A DNA stretch of 63,064 bases. It comes from an uncultured Lachnospiraceae bacterium. Lineage in GTDB: Bacteria; Bacillota; Clostridia; Lachnospirales; Lachnospiraceae. Of the stretch, positions 44,014 to 52,532 are shown piece after piece. The DNA lies in contig ONGY01000005.1 of assembly GCA_900317475.1 (NCBI GenBank), forward strand, positions 1 through 63,064. Reading direction: 5' to 3'. The number at the start of each line of letters is the position of its first letter. Within the stretch, counting starts at the first letter, position 1. The position numbers and the translations under genes were made by a program. Under the pieces are notes generated by a model that ran no database searches, had not been told where the DNA came from, and saw nothing but the letters and a program-made list of their open reading frames with translations.

Positions 44014-45255
44014 ATGGCGACTTATGTGATCAGCGACATCCACGGGGCTCTTGACGAGTTTGTGCGGATGCTCGATAAAATCGATTTTCACTTCGACGGC
44101 TCGGACGAGCTGTATCTGCTTGGGGACTACTGCGACTGGGGCGCACATCCGATCGAGACTTTGCAGTATGTGAAGGAGATGGACGACGATTATCCGTTCG
44201 TGCACCCGCTCATCGGCAATCACGAGTGGATGTTCCTCGAGACGCTGGATGCGGAAAAACGCGGCGCGCGCGGGATGGACGAGGTGGAAAACAACTGGTT
44301 TTTCAATAACCGGGGACTTACCACCTATACGGAGTATCTGAAGCTGTCGGAAGAGGAAAGAAGGGAAATCGAAGAATGGATGCGGGCTCTGCCATACAGT
44401 CTGAGAGCAGAGGTGAATGGAACATCCTACCTCATGTCGCACGCGTATCCGTACTTCGAGGACGTTAAAACCAGTGCGGAGGAGGATGCGCGGAGAAAGG
44501 TTGACGCCGTGTGGCGCCGCCTCATGATCCGCGAGGATCCGTTCGGCTCTTATGAGGGCGGACGGCATTATGATTGTTTTATCTGCGGCCACACGATCAC
44601 GGAATTTTATTTCTACAAGCTGCGGTTTGAGCACAACTGGCCGGTGCGCAAGCCGGACCCGTCGGTGCGGAACCGGATTTTCTTCGGTGAGAAGTTCATC
44701 GATATCGACTGTGGGGCGAAGTGCCTGTCCTGCAGGGAAGACCCTTCCCCGTCGCTGCGGCGTGGGGCGCTGAGGGGGCAGCTTGGATGTCTTCGGCTTG
44801 ACGACCGGTACGAATTCTACGTGCATCCGGTAAAACACCGCATTCCGGGAACAAGAGAGGACATGAGCCGGAAACAGCCCACACTCACCTGGCCAAGATT
44901 CGATATCGAGCCGAAAGTCACGCTTCCGGGAATCCGCCCCTCTGAAATGGGGATCCCGGATATTGATTTTGATGCGCTGAAGAAACCGGAGATGAAAATG
45001 CCGGAGATTCATTTTCACCAGATGTCTTTTGAGGATCTGAAGGATACCCTGACGGGAAGAAAGCCGGGAAATGGCGGAAACATGGAAAGTCATTCCGGCA
45101 GTGCGGCGGGCAGGTCTTCGGAAGAGAGCCGCACATCCCTGAATCCGGACACCGCGGCAGAAAGAACACCGGATGAGAACGGCGGGGGATATGAAGAAGG
45201 ACCGGCAGGCGGCGCATCCGGGCAAAATGGGCAGGAAACCGGACGGGAAAACTGA
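44014..45255 (+). CDS. Metallophosphoesterase (PPP-like) with proline/methionine-rich tail
   Basis: The 413-residue protein starts MATYVISDIHGALDEF, then YLLGDYCDWG near residue 35, LIGNHEWMF near residue 66, LMSHAYPYF near residue 140 and CGHTITEF near residue 190, the metal and phosphate ligands of serine/threonine-phosphatase-like calcineurin-fold enzymes. The substrate is unknown. From about residue 290 the tail has repeated short units with Pro-Glu/Asp-Ile/Met (MGIPDIDFDALKKPEMKMPE), then a low-complexity Gly/Ser/Glu end. ATG 44014 fits the family N-terminus. A nuclease gene follows 18 bp later. Confidence 0.85.
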   Translation: MATYVISDIHGALDEFVRMLDKIDFHFDGSDELYLLGDYCDWGAHPIETLQYVKEMDDDYPFVHPLIGNHEWMFLETLDAEKRGARGMDEVENNWFFNNRGLTTYTEYLKLSEEERREIEEWMRALPYSLRAEVNGTSYLMSHAYPYFEDVKTSAEEDARRKVDAVWRRLMIREDPFGSYEGGRHYDCFICGHTITEFYFYKLRFEHNWPVRKPDPSVRNRIFFGEKFIDIDCGAKCLSCREDPSPSLRRGALRGQLGCLRLDDRYEFYVHPVKHRIPGTREDMSRKQPTLTWPRFDIEPKVTLPGIRPSEMGIPDIDFDALKKPEMKMPEIHFHQMSFEDLKDTLTGRKPGNGGNMESHSGSAAGRSSEESRTSLNPDTAAERTPDENGGGYEEGPAGGASGQNGQETGREN

Positions 45256-45273
45256 ACGGAAGAGGATGGATTT

Positions 45274-45732
45274 TTGAATACAGAACAGATCACGATTCTT
45301 GTGCTTTTGCTGCTGGTGACGCTGCTTGCGGTTCTCCTTGTCCTGAACCGGCGGCGGAAACGGCGGGAGGAGTTTGTCCCGATGGACGATCTCGAAGGGC
45401 ACGAGTTCGAGTTTTACTGCGCGGACCTTCTGCAGGGCAGCGGCTTCCATGATGTAACAGTGACGCGCGGGAGCGGGGACTACGGAGCTGATATTCTTTG
45501 CGAGAAAGACGGCGTCACCTATGCGGTTCAGTGCAAGACCTATTCCTCGCCGATTGGAGTTTTTGCGGTGCAGCAGGCTGCGGCGGGCAGGGACTATTAT
45601 GACCGCATGGTCGGTGCTGTCATGACTAATCAGTATTACACGAAGAATGCGGAGACAGCCGCAAAAAAACTGAAGATATTGCTGTGGGACCGCAGCGATA
45701 TCGAACGGATGGAAGAAAATGCAGGGCGCTGA
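45274..45732 (+). CDS. Membrane-anchored Mrr-like restriction endonuclease-domain protein
   Basis: The 152-residue protein has one N-terminal membrane helix (ITILVLLLLVTLLAVLLVL) and a basic stop (NRRRKRRE). An Mrr_cat domain follows with FEFYCADLLQGSGF, GSGDYGADILCEKDGVTYAVQCKTY (the D...Q-x-K active site near residues 72-91) and VQQAAAGRDYY. Mrr-type domains cut DNA, sometimes modified DNA. Membrane-bound versions are widespread in Firmicutes and have unclear roles. TTG 45274 is the start, with AGAGGATGGA upstream. Confidence 0.85.
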   Translation: MNTEQITILVLLLLVTLLAVLLVLNRRRKRREEFVPMDDLEGHEFEFYCADLLQGSGFHDVTVTRGSGDYGADILCEKDGVTYAVQCKTYSSPIGVFAVQQAAAGRDYYDRMVGAVMTNQYYTKNAETAAKKLKILLWDRSDIERMEENAGR

Positions 45733-45836
45733 AGCTTTGGCATGTTCGGAAGTGAAAGGAACACACCTGCAGGGCGACAGAGGAGCCCCGGCACATGCGG
45801 AGGTCTGAATCAGGAAAACAAGGGAGGATGATGACG

Positions 45837-47435
45837 ATGGAATCAGCAAAGGAGTATATCGGGAACGGACAGGCCGTACTCGGTGTTGAGTTCGGCTCGA
45901 CGAGAATCAAGGCAGTGCTGATCGGCAGTGCAAACGAGCCGATCGCGCAGGGAGATCACGAATGGGAAAACCGGCTGGAAAACGGCATCTGGACATATTC
46001 TCTTGAGGACGTCTGGAGCGGTATTCAGGATGCCTATCAGAATCTCCGGTCAGATGTCCGGAATAAGTACGGCGCGGAAATCCGTAATCTCCGGGCTGTC
46101 GGCATCAGCGCGATGATGCATGGATACCTTGCCTTTGATGGGGACGGGAAGCTGCTTGTCCCGTTCCGCACTTGGCGCAATACAATCACGGAGGAAGCAT
46201 CCGACAGGCTGACGGAACTTTTTGGCTATCACATACCGCAGCGCTGGAGCATCGCACATCTGTATCAGGCCATTTTGAACGGTGAGGATCATGTGGGAAA
46301 TGTCCGCTTCTTCACAACGCTGGCGGGTTATGTACACTGGAAGCTGACAGGGCGGAAGGTTCTCGGCGTCGGCGATGCATCGGGAATGTTCCCGATTGAT
46401 CCGGAGACGGCGGATTACAGCAAGAAGATGATTCAGAAGTTTGATGACCTCATTTCGCCAAAGGGCTTTTCCTGGAAACTGGAGGAAATCCTTCCGCAGA
46501 GTCTGGTGGCCGGCGCGGATGCCGGCGCGCTCACCGGGGAGGGGGCAAAGCTCCTCGATCCGTCCGGAACGCTGCAGCCGGGCGCTCTTTTCGCACCGCC
46601 GGAAGGAGATGCGGGAACCGGAATGACAGCGACCGACTCTGTGGCCGTCCGCACGGGCAATGTATCCGCGGGCACATCCGTTTTCTCGATGGTCGTTCTG
46701 GAAAAGCCGCTCTCGAAGGTCTATCCGGAGCTTGATCTTGTGACCACGCCTGAAGGCAGAGAGGTTGCGATGGTTCACTGCAACAACTGCACATCCGATC
46801 TCAATGCGTGGGTCAGTGTCTTCGATGAATTCTGCGGCCTTGCAGGCGTATCCATGGAGAAGGAAAAACTGTACAGCCTTCTTTATAAGAATGCGATGAG
46901 CGGTGATTCCGACTGCGGCGATGTTCTCTCCTACAACTTTGTGTCCGGCGAACCGGTTGCCGGGGTTATGGACCAGGAGGGCGCTCCTATGGTTGTGCGC
47001 ACCGCATCGTCAAAACTTACGCTTGCGAATCTTTTCCGTTCGCTTATTTATTCCGCGTTCGGAACTCTGAAGATCGGAAATGATATCCTCATGAAGCAGG
47101 AGCATGTCCGTGTGGACCGGCTGATGGGACACGGCGGAATCTTCAAGACAAGGGGCGTCGCTCAGAATATTCTCGCGGCGGCTATGAACGCACCGGTCAC
47201 CTGCATGGAAACAGCGGGTGAGGGCGGCCCATGGGGAATGGCGCTCCTTGCATCCTACCGGGTGAATAATCCGGAAGGACTCTCCCTCGCCGACTGGCTT
47301 TCGAAGAAAGTTTTTGCAGACGCGGAGGGAACGACCGTCGATCCGGATCCGAAGGATGTGGAAGGATTCGACCGCTGGAGTGAAATCTACAGGAAAGGGC
47401 TTGAGGCCGAGAAGGCTGCGGTCCGGGCGTTCTGA
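45837..47435 (+). CDS. FGGY-family carbohydrate kinase, probable L-ribulokinase-like
   Basis: The 532-residue kinase begins VLGVEFGSTRIKAVLIG, the ASKHA phosphate-1 loop. It has GISAMMHGYLAFD near residue 97, GDASGMFPID near residue 180, GNVSAGTSVFSMV near residue 276 and a C-terminal GHGGIFKTRGVAQNILAAAMNAPV near residue 430. The next gene is ribulose-5-phosphate 4-epimerase, so L-ribulose is the likely substrate. It is not a close AraB, and xylulose cannot be excluded. ATG 45837 is preferred because GGGAGG lies nine bases before; two other ATGs are closer. Confidence 0.82.
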   Translation: MESAKEYIGNGQAVLGVEFGSTRIKAVLIGSANEPIAQGDHEWENRLENGIWTYSLEDVWSGIQDAYQNLRSDVRNKYGAEIRNLRAVGISAMMHGYLAFDGDGKLLVPFRTWRNTITEEASDRLTELFGYHIPQRWSIAHLYQAILNGEDHVGNVRFFTTLAGYVHWKLTGRKVLGVGDASGMFPIDPETADYSKKMIQKFDDLISPKGFSWKLEEILPQSLVAGADAGALTGEGAKLLDPSGTLQPGALFAPPEGDAGTGMTATDSVAVRTGNVSAGTSVFSMVVLEKPLSKVYPELDLVTTPEGREVAMVHCNNCTSDLNAWVSVFDEFCGLAGVSMEKEKLYSLLYKNAMSGDSDCGDVLSYNFVSGEPVAGVMDQEGAPMVVRTASSKLTLANLFRSLIYSAFGTLKIGNDILMKQEHVRVDRLMGHGGIFKTRGVAQNILAAAMNAPVTCMETAGEGGPWGMALLASYRVNNPEGLSLADWLSKKVFADAEGTTVDPDPKDVEGFDRWSEIYRKGLEAEKAAVRAF

Positions 47436-47543
47436 CATGCAGCGGACTGCATGCAGATTTGAGTCCTGCCGGGCAATCCGCCCGAATACTTGGGCCGGGA
47501 TCCGTTACAAATATTTTAATACCATAACTCAGGAAGGCTTATC

Positions 47544-48245
47544 ATGCTGGAAGAACTGAAGAAACAGGTATATGAAGCAAACATGCTTCTGCCGAAATAC
47601 GGACTTGTCACATTCACCTGGGGCAATGTTTCCGGAATCGACCGTGAAAGCGGCCTCTTTGTCATCAAACCGAGCGGTGTTCCGTACGAGGAGCTCTCGC
47701 CGGAAAAGATGGTTGTCGTGAATCTCGACGGAAAGGTCGTCGAGGGTGACCTCAATCCGTCCTCGGACACGCCGACGCATGTCGAACTCTATAAAGCATT
47801 TAAAAATATCGGCGGCGTCGTTCACACGCATTCTTCCTACGCGACCAGCTGGGCGCAGTCCGGGCGGAGCATTCCCTGCTACGGGACGACACACGCGGAT
47901 TATTATTATGGAGAGGTGCCGTGCCTGCGGTGTCTTACGAAGGAAGAGATCGACGAAGGATATGAGACGAATACCGGTCACCTCATCGTGAATGAATTCG
48001 CGAGAATGAAAAAGGACCCGGCAGCGGTTTCGGCCTGCCTCCTCAAGAACCACGGCCCGTTCTGCTGGGGAAAGAATGCAGAAGATGCAGTTCACAGCGC
48101 GGTCGTGCTCGAGGAAGTTGCCAAAATGGCGTTCCGCACGGAACTCATCAATCCGAAGGTACAGCCGGCTCCGCAGTTTCTGCAGGACAAGCATTACCAG
48201 AGAAAACACGGACCGAACGCTTATTACGGGCAGAAGAAACACTGA
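47544..48245 (+). CDS. araD: L-ribulose-5-phosphate 4-epimerase
   Basis: AraD converts L-ribulose-5-phosphate to D-xylulose-5-phosphate, linking arabinose to the pentose phosphate pathway. The 233-residue class II aldolase-fold protein has [23 protein letters not shown] near residue 23, [11 protein letters not shown] near residue 73, the zinc ligands [10 protein letters not shown] near residue 92 and [11 protein letters not shown] near residue 167. It is followed by the transketolase subunits and rpe, which use its product. Confidence 0.93.
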   Translation: MLEELKKQVYEANMLLPKYGLVTFTWGNVSGIDRESGLFVIKPSGVPYEELSPEKMVVVNLDGKVVEGDLNPSSDTPTHVELYKAFKNIGGVVHTHSSYATSWAQSGRSIPCYGTTHADYYYGEVPCLRCLTKEEIDEGYETNTGHLIVNEFARMKKDPAAVSACLLKNHGPFCWGKNAEDAVHSAVVLEEVAKMAFRTELINPKVQPAPQFLQDKHYQRKHGPNAYYGQKKH

Positions 48246-48541
48246 CTGCAGACTGCGGGTGAATCTTTTTTGCGTAAATCATGCCAATCCTATTGCAATC
48301 GAAAGAAAACTTTTATAAACTTGCTTTATAAAAGTGGAGACTCCCACCGCCGCGGCGTTCCGTACGCGGAACGCGTGTGATCCGTTTTCGCCGGAGGCGT
48401 CAGTCTGCAGGAGACTGCGGACTGCTGCGGCCATCCGGTCTGCGGCGCGGAGGCAGGAGTTTATTCAGCGGTGCAGCAGTCACAGAAGTACATTTATTGG
48501 AGCAGAGCAATTGTTTTCTCTGTATCCGGAAAGAGGCAACA
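48246..48541 (+). other. Structured leader region upstream of transketolase
   Basis: The 296 bases hold no gene. Hairpins are ACTTTTATAAA/TTTATAAAAGT (48309-48335), GCGTTCCG-TACG-CGGAACGC (48355-48374) and AGTCTGC...GACTGCGGACT (about 48401-48422). A TTGCAA with TATAAA 15 bp downstream (about 48293-48319) may be a promoter. Without T-runs these are not simple terminators. No known riboswitch is recognised. Confidence 0.5.
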
Positions 48542-49384
48542 GTGGATAACATAGAATTAAAGAAACATGCCAATCAGGTCCGCAAGGGCATTGTCACGGC
48601 TGTTTATTCCGCACAGGCCGGACATCCGGGCGGATCACTCTCCGCAGCTGACATCGACACTTTCCTTTATTTTGAGGAAATGCATGTCGATCCGAAGAAC
48701 CCGGAGGACCCGGACCGTGATCGCTTCGTCCTTTCCAAGGGACATACCTGCCCGGCGCTTTATGCCGTTATGGCAGAGAAAGGGTACTTTCCGAAGGAAG
48801 AGCTTAAGACCTTCCGCAAGCTCGGCTCCCGCCTGCAGGGACATCCGTCCATGCAGTATCTCCCAGGACTCGATATGAGTTCGGGTTCCCTCGGACAGGG
48901 AATTTCGGCAGCGTGCGGCATGGCACTTGCAGCCAGAATCGATAAGAAGGATTACCGCGTCTATACGCTCCTCGGCGACGGCGAGCTCGAAGAGGGCGAG
49001 GTCTGGGAAGCTTCCATGTTTGCAGGGGACAAGCATCTCGATAACCTCTGTGTCATCGTTGACAACAACAATCTGCAGATTGACGGAAACATTGATGATG
49101 TGAACAGCCCCAAGCCGATCGATAAGAAATTCGAGGCCTTCAATTTCCACGTGATCAAGATCAACGGACATGATTTTGACGAGATCCGCGCAGCATTCAG
49201 AGAGGCGCGGGAGACCAAAGGAATGCCGACCTGCATCATCGCTTCGACCATCAAGGGCAAGGGCGTTTCCTATATGGAGAATCAGGCCGGATGGCACGGC
49301 AAGGCACCGAACGAAGAGCAGTATAAGACTGCAATGGCCGATCTCGATAAAATCGATGAAGAGATTGCAAAGGAGGAAGGCTGA
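48542..49384 (+). CDS. Transketolase, N-terminal (TPP-binding) subunit
   Basis: Transketolase moves two-carbon units in the pentose phosphate pathway. This half (280 residues) carries the thiamine-diphosphate domain: RKGIVTAVYSAQAGHPGGSLS at the start, SKGHTCPALYAVMAEKG near residue 64, the metal motif LLGDGELEEGEVWEA near residue 142 and NNLQIDG. The start GTG 48542 follows AAAGAGGCAAC and matches the family N-terminus (DNIELKKHANQ). The upstream open frame (from 48377) is not family-like. The C-terminal half follows 2 bp later. Confidence 0.95.
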   Translation: MDNIELKKHANQVRKGIVTAVYSAQAGHPGGSLSAADIDTFLYFEEMHVDPKNPEDPDRDRFVLSKGHTCPALYAVMAEKGYFPKEELKTFRKLGSRLQGHPSMQYLPGLDMSSGSLGQGISAACGMALAARIDKKDYRVYTLLGDGELEEGEVWEASMFAGDKHLDNLCVIVDNNNLQIDGNIDDVNSPKPIDKKFEAFNFHVIKINGHDFDEIRAAFREARETKGMPTCIIASTIKGKGVSYMENQAGWHGKAPNEEQYKTAMADLDKIDEEIAKEEG

Positions 49385-49386
49385 CG

Positions 49387-50328
49387 ATGGCAGACGTTAA
49401 GAAAATCGCGACCAGAGAGAGCTACGGACGCGCTCTCGAGGAACTCGGAGCGGAAAACCCGGACATCGTCGTTCTTGATGCTGATCTTTCCGGTTCCACG
49501 AAGACAAGTTATTTTGCAGAAAAATATCCGGACCGTTTCTTCGACTGCGGCATTGCCGAGGGCAACATGATGGCAATCGCGGCAGGACTTGCAGCATCCG
49601 GCAAGATTCCGTTCGCGTCGACCTTCGCAATGTTCGCGGCGGGCCGTGCCTATGAACAGGTCCGCAACTCCATTGGATACCCGCACCTGAATGTCAAAAT
49701 CGGTGCGACCCACGCCGGCATCACCGTCGGCGAGGACGGTGCTTCCCATCAGTGCCTTGAAGACATCGCTCTCATGAGAACGATCCCGGGCATGGTCGTC
49801 ATGTCCCCGTCGGATGATGTAGAGGCGAGAGCCTGCGTCAAGGCGGCGGCTTCCTATGTGGGACCGTGCTATATGCGTTTCGGCCGTTATGCTGTTCCGG
49901 TCATCAATGAGCCGGACATGAAGTTTGAAATCGGCAAGGGAAGACTTCTTAAAGAAGGTAAGGACGTTACTATCGTGGCGACCGGTATCTGCGTGGCATC
50001 GGCACTCGATGCGGCAAAGATTCTCGCCTCCGAAGGAATTGATGCAGAAGTCATCAACATCTGCACCATCAAGCCCATTGATACGGATCTGCTCATCGCA
50101 TCAGCGGCGAAGACCGGAAAAGTTGTCACGGCAGAGGAACACAACATTATCGGCGGCCTCGGCGGCGCTGTTGCAGAAGTACTTTCCGAGAACTGCCCGA
50201 CGAGAATGTACCGCATCGGCGTCCGCGATCGTTTTGGCGAGTCCGGAACGGCTGCAGAACTTGTGAAGAAATTCGGTTTCGACGGTGAGGGCATTGCAGA
50301 GGCGACCGCAAAGTTTGTGAAGGGCTGA
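49387..50328 (+). CDS. Transketolase, C-terminal subunit
   Basis: This 313-residue subunit has the pyrimidine-binding and C-terminal domains: RESYGRALEELGAENPDIVVLDADLSGST at the start, FDCGIAEGNMMAIAAGLA near residue 54, THAGITVGEDGASHQCLEDIALMR near residue 107, and VTAEEHNIIGGLGGAV near residue 245. It forms a complete enzyme only with the preceding subunit. The two genes are 2 bp apart. A strong terminator follows. Confidence 0.95.
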   Translation: MADVKKIATRESYGRALEELGAENPDIVVLDADLSGSTKTSYFAEKYPDRFFDCGIAEGNMMAIAAGLAASGKIPFASTFAMFAAGRAYEQVRNSIGYPHLNVKIGATHAGITVGEDGASHQCLEDIALMRTIPGMVVMSPSDDVEARACVKAAASYVGPCYMRFGRYAVPVINEPDMKFEIGKGRLLKEGKDVTIVATGICVASALDAAKILASEGIDAEVINICTIKPIDTDLLIASAAKTGKVVTAEEHNIIGGLGGAVAEVLSENCPTRMYRIGVRDRFGESGTAAELVKKFGFDGEGIAEATAKFVKG

Positions 50329-50370
50329 GCGGAAGCGTAAGACAATATACGCAAAGGTATGCTACCATAG

Positions 50371-50402
50371 ACCTGCGGAAGCAATTCCGCAGGTTTTTTT
50401 TC
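50371..50402 (+). terminator. Intrinsic terminator after the transketolase genes
   Basis: ACCTGCGGAA-GCAA-TTCCGCAGGT is a perfect ten-pair stem with a T-run of eight. Confidence 0.93.
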
Positions 50403-50430
50403 TGAATCACCCGGAATCCTCAGGAGTCAA

Positions 50431-50536
50431 GTTTGAAAGTAACACCGATGTGTCACTTTCAAACTGACATTGGTGCCGCCGGCACCAATGTCCCGATCCG
50501 GGAGCATCTGGCAAAACCGCATCTGCGGATTTTGCC
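50431..50536 (+). repeat. Palindromic repeat, three-hairpin copy in front of rpe (copy B)
   Basis: Hairpin 1 pairs GTTTGAAAGT with ACTTTCAAAC (50431-50464). Hairpin 2 pairs GACATTGGTGCC with GGCACCAATGTC (50466-50492). Hairpin 3 is GGCAAAA-CCGCA...TGCGG-A-TTTTGCC (50510-50536). GGGGTATAAAA and the rpe ATG follow. Hairpins 1 and 2 keep pairing although their inner sequence differs from the copy at the right edge. Confidence 0.87.
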
Positions 50537-50552
50537 TCAGCGGGGTATAAAA

Positions 50553-51227
50553 ATGAAAAATATTCTTTCACCCTCTATTCTCGCGGCCGATTTCAACTGC
50601 CTCGGCGATCAGATTGCACAAACGAGGAAAGCAGGCGCACGCTGGGTCCACATCGATGTGATGGACGGAAGCTTCGTGCCGCAGATTTCGTTCGGCATGC
50701 CGGTGATCCGCAGCATCCGGAAGAATACGGACCTTTTCTTCGATGTACATCTCATGGTGGATAATCCGGAGCGGTTTGTCCGTTCGTTTGCGGACTGCGG
50801 CGCGGATATCATTACCTTTCATCTTGAGGCGGCACCGGATCCGGGCGCTGTGATTGCGGCAATCCGCGAGGCAGGGAAGAAAGTGGGAATGGCGATCAAG
50901 CCGTCGACGCCGCTCGAGAAGACAGAGCAATATCTTGACAGGATTGATATGCTTCTTATTATGACGGTTGAACCGGGGTTTGGCGGCCAGAAGTTCATCA
51001 CTGCGACATACCCGAAGATCGCGGCAGCGCGCAGTTATATCGATGAAAACGAGCTTGATGTCGACATTGAGATTGACGGCGGCGTAACAAAGGAAAATAT
51101 CGGCGATATCCTGAAGGCCGGAGCCAACGTGATTGTCGCAGGGTCTGCTGTCTATCACGGAGATATCGTGAAAAACACGGAATATTTCTGTGATAAGCTG
51201 AGTCAGGAAGAGATTCCTTTTGCGTGA
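50553..51227 (+). CDS. rpe: Ribulose-phosphate 3-epimerase
   Basis: Rpe interconverts ribulose-5-phosphate and xylulose-5-phosphate. The 224-residue TIM-barrel protein has LSPSILAADFNCLGDQI at the start, VHIDVMDGSFVPQISFGMPV near residue 32, DVHLMVDNPERFV near residue 66, MTVEPGFGGQKFI near residue 138 and IDGGVTKENIGDILKAGANVIVAGSAVY near residue 175. ATG 50553 is supported by homology. The frame stays open upstream through the repeat to TTG 50432. It closes the pentose gene group. Confidence 0.95.
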   Translation: MKNILSPSILAADFNCLGDQIAQTRKAGARWVHIDVMDGSFVPQISFGMPVIRSIRKNTDLFFDVHLMVDNPERFVRSFADCGADIITFHLEAAPDPGAVIAAIREAGKKVGMAIKPSTPLEKTEQYLDRIDMLLIMTVEPGFGGQKFITATYPKIAAARSYIDENELDVDIEIDGGVTKENIGDILKAGANVIVAGSAVYHGDIVKNTEYFCDKLSQEEIPFA

Positions 51228-51378
51228 ATGCCGGGAATTGGACAGAAAAGCGATTTTCCTGCCGACGGAGAGGAGAATACCTTCCTCCGGACGGGAAGGA
51301 AAAGCGCTTATCTTCAGGCTAAGACAACGGCACCGGAGCGCTCCGGGCGGAATCCGGATCCCGGAAATCCGTGCAGAA

Positions 51379-51407
51379 TTGCACGATCACAGTCAAAACT
51401 GTATACT
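51379..51407 (+). promoter_or_regulatory. Promoter upstream of map
   Basis: TTGCAC (51379-51384), 17 bp, TATACT (51402-51407), about 100 bp before the map start. Confidence 0.75.
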
Positions 51408-51512
51408 AACAAAGTATCAGAATTGATGGCAAATAAGCTGCAGAGACGATTCCAAAGGGCAGGCGGAATCATGGAAATCCGCCCCGCCTGCAGCCTATGG
51501 AAAGGACGAAGA

Positions 51513-52400
51513 TTGATCAGGTTTTCGGAGAAAAAAATTGACCGCAATGCTCCATGCTGGTGCGGCAGTGGAAAAAAGTACAAGAACTGCCATGAGGCGT
51601 TTGACGAGAAGCTCCGTGCATATGAGCTCGAGGGCGCGGAGGTTCCGGACCGCTCCCTCATCAAAACGCCGGCGCAGGTGGAAGGTATTCGCGAGAGCGC
51701 GAAGATCAACATTGCGGTTCTTGATGAAGTTGGCGAGAAGATTCATGCCGGCATGACAACGCAGGAAATTGACGATATCGTCTACAATACGACGGTCAAA
51801 ATGGGAGGCATTCCAGCGGACCTTCACTATGAGGGCTATCCGAAGAGTGTCTGCACCTCCATCAACGAGCAGGTCTGCCATGGTATTCCGTCGGATAAGG
51901 TTATCCTGAAGGAAGGCGACATCATCAATGTCGACTGCAGCACGATCCTGAACGGATTTTTCTCGGACTCGTCCCGAATGTACTGTATCGGCGAGGTCTC
52001 GGAAGAGAAGAAGAAACTGGTGCGGGTCACAAAGGAATGCGTGGAGATCGGCATCAAGGCAACAAAGCCATGGACGTTCATGGGCGACATGGGAAATGCA
52101 GTGCATCAGCATGCACTGGAGAACGGTTTCACGGTCGTCAAGGAAATCGGCGGACACGGCTGCGGGCTCGAATTCCACGAAGACCCGTATGTGAGCTATG
52201 TCTCGGCACCGGGAACCGGAATGCTGATGGTTCCGGGACTCTGCTTCACCATCGAGCCGATGGTCAATGCCGGAACCGATGAAATTTATCAGGATGAAGG
52301 CGACGGCTGGGGCATTTACACGCAGGACGGAAAGCCTTCGGCACAGTGGGAAGTGCAGGTCCTTGTCACCGAGGACGGCTGCGAGGTTATTACGTATTAA
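51513..52400 (+). CDS. map: Type I methionine aminopeptidase with N-terminal SEC-C motif
   Basis: The enzyme removes the initiator methionine. An N-terminal SEC-C zinc motif (RNAPCWCGSGKKYKNCH, residues 11-27) precedes the aminopeptidase domain with IRESAKINIAVLDEV, YPKSVCTSINEQVCHGIPS near residue 112, the metal ligands in IINVDCSTILNGFFSDSSRMY near residue 140 and EIGGHGCGLEFHEDPYV near residue 212. TTG 51513 is preferred: AAGGACGAAGA precedes it and homologues start MIxFSEKK. ATG 51471 would add 14 residues. Confidence 0.92.
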   Translation: MIRFSEKKIDRNAPCWCGSGKKYKNCHEAFDEKLRAYELEGAEVPDRSLIKTPAQVEGIRESAKINIAVLDEVGEKIHAGMTTQEIDDIVYNTTVKMGGIPADLHYEGYPKSVCTSINEQVCHGIPSDKVILKEGDIINVDCSTILNGFFSDSSRMYCIGEVSEEKKKLVRVTKECVEIGIKATKPWTFMGDMGNAVHQHALENGFTVVKEIGGHGCGLEFHEDPYVSYVSAPGTGMLMVPGLCFTIEPMVNAGTDEIYQDEGDGWGIYTQDGKPSAQWEVQVLVTEDGCEVITY

Positions 52401-52481
52401 TCGATATACCGAAACAGCATCCGGCCGGGACAGGAAGACGCCGGGGGGCGCATCGTAAATATAGCCGCTGCCCCACCTCTG

Positions 52482-52512
52482 CCCGATAACACGGGTGTGC
52501 CGCCGGGTTTTT
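52482..52512 (+). terminator. Possible terminator or leader hairpin before metG
   Basis: CCCG-ATAACA-CGGG and a neighbouring CCGGG lead into GGTTTTTACG, about 20 bp before metG. The stem is short, so it may end map or act in the metG leader. Confidence 0.35.
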
Positions 52513-52532
52513 ACGAGGGAGAAACAAGTAAT

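Noticed and set aside
43984..45849. A 621-codon minus-strand frame
   Set aside because: It runs antisense through the phosphoesterase and nuclease genes. Its composition (many His, Arg and Pro) is typical of a shadow.
48377..48541. N-terminal extension of the transketolase subunit
   Set aside because: The upstream codons cross hairpins and are not family-like. GTG 48542 has a ribosome-binding site and fits homologues.
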